Shown here in pieces: positions 6,239 to 6,987 of a stretch of DNA of 6,987 nucleotides. The notes under the pieces were generated by a model that worked only from the letters and a program-made list of their open reading frames with translations, ran no database searches and was not told the origin of the DNA. This DNA comes from Hyphomicrobiales bacterium. Lineage in GTDB: Bacteria; Pseudomonadota; Alphaproteobacteria; Rhizobiales; Devosiaceae. Position 1 is the first letter of the stretch. The number at the start of each line of letters is the position of its first letter. Location: positions 1-6,987 of the forward strand of contig JALWTJ010000194.1 of NCBI GenBank assembly GCA_027082895.1. The letters run 5' to 3'. The translations under genes and the position numbers were made by a program.

Positions 6239-6987
6239 GTGTGACCACACTTGCCTTCGTCTTGATCCTGGGGGCGCCGCTTGCCGGGGTGTTTCTTCTG
6301 GCCGCCATTCCCAGCTACCGGCTGGGCGCCCGGTTGAACATCCTGTTTTCCGCCGCCGCCCTTGCCGGGTCCGTCCTCCTGTTTCTGGTGCCGGGTACCG
6401 TTGGAACCTTCTTTCTCGTGGACAGTTTCAATATCTATCTGGTGGCCCTGAACACCTTCATCGGGTTCACCACTTCCATCTTCAGCGCCAGTTACATTGC
6501 CCATGAACTGGAAGAGGAAAACCTCACCCGCAACTATCTTCGTTTCTATCATGCCCTGTTCCAGTCCATGATGGGGGCCATGAGCCTTGCCCTGCTGTCC
6601 AACAATCTGGGGATCATGTGGGTGGGAATCGAAGTGGCAACCCTGAGCACGGTCGTCATGGTGGGCATCTACCGCACGCCCCAGGCCATTGAAGCGTCCT
6701 GGAAATATTTCATCCTGGGCAGTGTCGGTATCGGCCTGGCCTTTTTCGGCACCATCCTGCTCTATATCACCGCCCAGAACGTGCTGGGCGAGGGCATTCC
6801 CGCCCTGACGTGGAGCCTTTTGACCGAAAATGCCGCCACCTTCGATCCGGCACTGCTCAACCTTGCCTTCGTGTTCCTGCTCGCCGGATACGGCACCAAG
6901 GTCGGTCTTGCGCCCCTGCATGCCTGGCTGCCCGATGCCCATGCCGAAGGCCCCACACCCATTTCCGCCGTCCTGTCCGGTCTGCTG
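6235..6987 (+). CDS. hyfF: Hydrogenase-4 subunit F type proton-channel subunit (HyfF), 5' part
   Basis: An open frame of 251 codons starts at ATG 6235 and runs off the window with no stop. HyfF proteins are roughly 480-530 aa, so about half is seen. It begins MSVTTLAFVLILGAPLAG and has the Mrp-antiporter/NuoL-N hallmarks: Glu133 in MWVGIEVATLSTVVMVGIY (the membrane glutamate of this family), the segment EASWKYFILGSVGIGLAFFG (153-172, Lys157), and Lys222 in GYGTKVGLAPLHAWLPDAHA. The last is followed by EGPTPISAVLSGLL at the window edge, the usual signature of the discontinuous helix region. The LPDAHAEGPTP form fits HyfF/NuoL-N-like proteins rather than HyfB (LPLAHPAAPS in the first gene), so it is a second, distinct antiporter-like subunit and not a duplicate of hyfB. 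It overlaps the hyfE stop by 4 nt and has a good GGAG site. The hydrogenase-like large and small subunit genes would normally follow. Confidence 0.93.
   Translation, partial: MSVTTLAFVLILGAPLAGVFLLAAIPSYRLGARLNILFSAAALAGSVLLFLVPGTVGTFFLVDSFNIYLVALNTFIGFTTSIFSASYIAHELEEENLTRNYLRFYHALFQSMMGAMSLALLSNNLGIMWVGIEVATLSTVVMVGIYRTPQAIEASWKYFILGSVGIGLAFFGTILLYITAQNVLGEGIPALTWSLLTENAATFDPALLNLAFVFLLAGYGTKVGLAPLHAWLPDAHAEGPTPISAVLSGLL

Noticed and set aside
5752..6942. Long leftward open frame (396 codons) opposite hyfE and hyfF
   Set aside because: Low-complexity Gln/Gly/His/Arg product antisense to two clear membrane-protein genes with conserved motifs.
1..6987. CRISPR array, tRNA, rRNA, insertion sequence or transposase
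   Set aside because: No regularly spaced identical repeats, no tRNA-like cloverleaf, no rRNA sequence and no transposase-like protein were recognised on either strand.

Overview
The window comes from a GC-rich bacterium. The strong GCC/CTG/GGC codon bias, the hydrogenase-4-type gene order and the terminator style suggest a proteobacterium, perhaps an alphaproteobacterium. No rRNA, tRNA or marker gene is present to settle this, so the taxonomy is an inference.

Layout, left to right. (1) Bases 1-155 hold the last 50 codons of a rightward gene I do not recognise, followed by a strong hairpin (165-191). (2) A convergent leftward gene (2125 to 359, 588 aa) encodes an unrecognised protein. It has a beta-rich, polar N-terminal half, a helical middle, two C-terminal membrane helices and a conserved-looking C-terminal tail. 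It starts with TTG behind a strong ribosome binding site. Its 5' part is much more AT-rich than everything around it, which points to horizontal acquisition. (3) A 472-base intergenic region (2126-2597) separates this gene from a divergent rightward operon. It contains an imperfect direct repeat and a perfect 10-bp inverted repeat just ahead of the operon. (4) From 2598 to the window end lie four tightly packed rightward genes: hyfB, hyfC, hyfE and the first 251 codons of hyfF. They overlap or abut (10-nt overlap, 3-nt gap, 4-nt ATGA overlap), so they are surely one transcription unit.

The operon encodes the membrane arm of a complex related to group 4 membrane-bound [NiFe] hydrogenases and respiratory complex I. 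HyfB and HyfF are Mrp-antiporter-like proton channels (NuoL/M/N relatives), HyfC is the NuoH-like subunit that contacts the peripheral arm, and HyfE carries a NuoK-like half. The order B-C-E-F has no hyfA before hyfB and no hyfD between hyfC and hyfE, unlike E. coli hyf. The catalytic large and small subunits (HyfG/HyfI type) are expected just past the right edge. Without them it cannot be decided whether this is a true hydrogenase (for example formate hydrogenlyase-like) or one of the hydrogenase-related (Ehr-type) complexes that lack the NiFe site.

The most novel element is the 588-aa membrane protein. The Hyf-type operon belongs to a known family but has a reduced subunit set.
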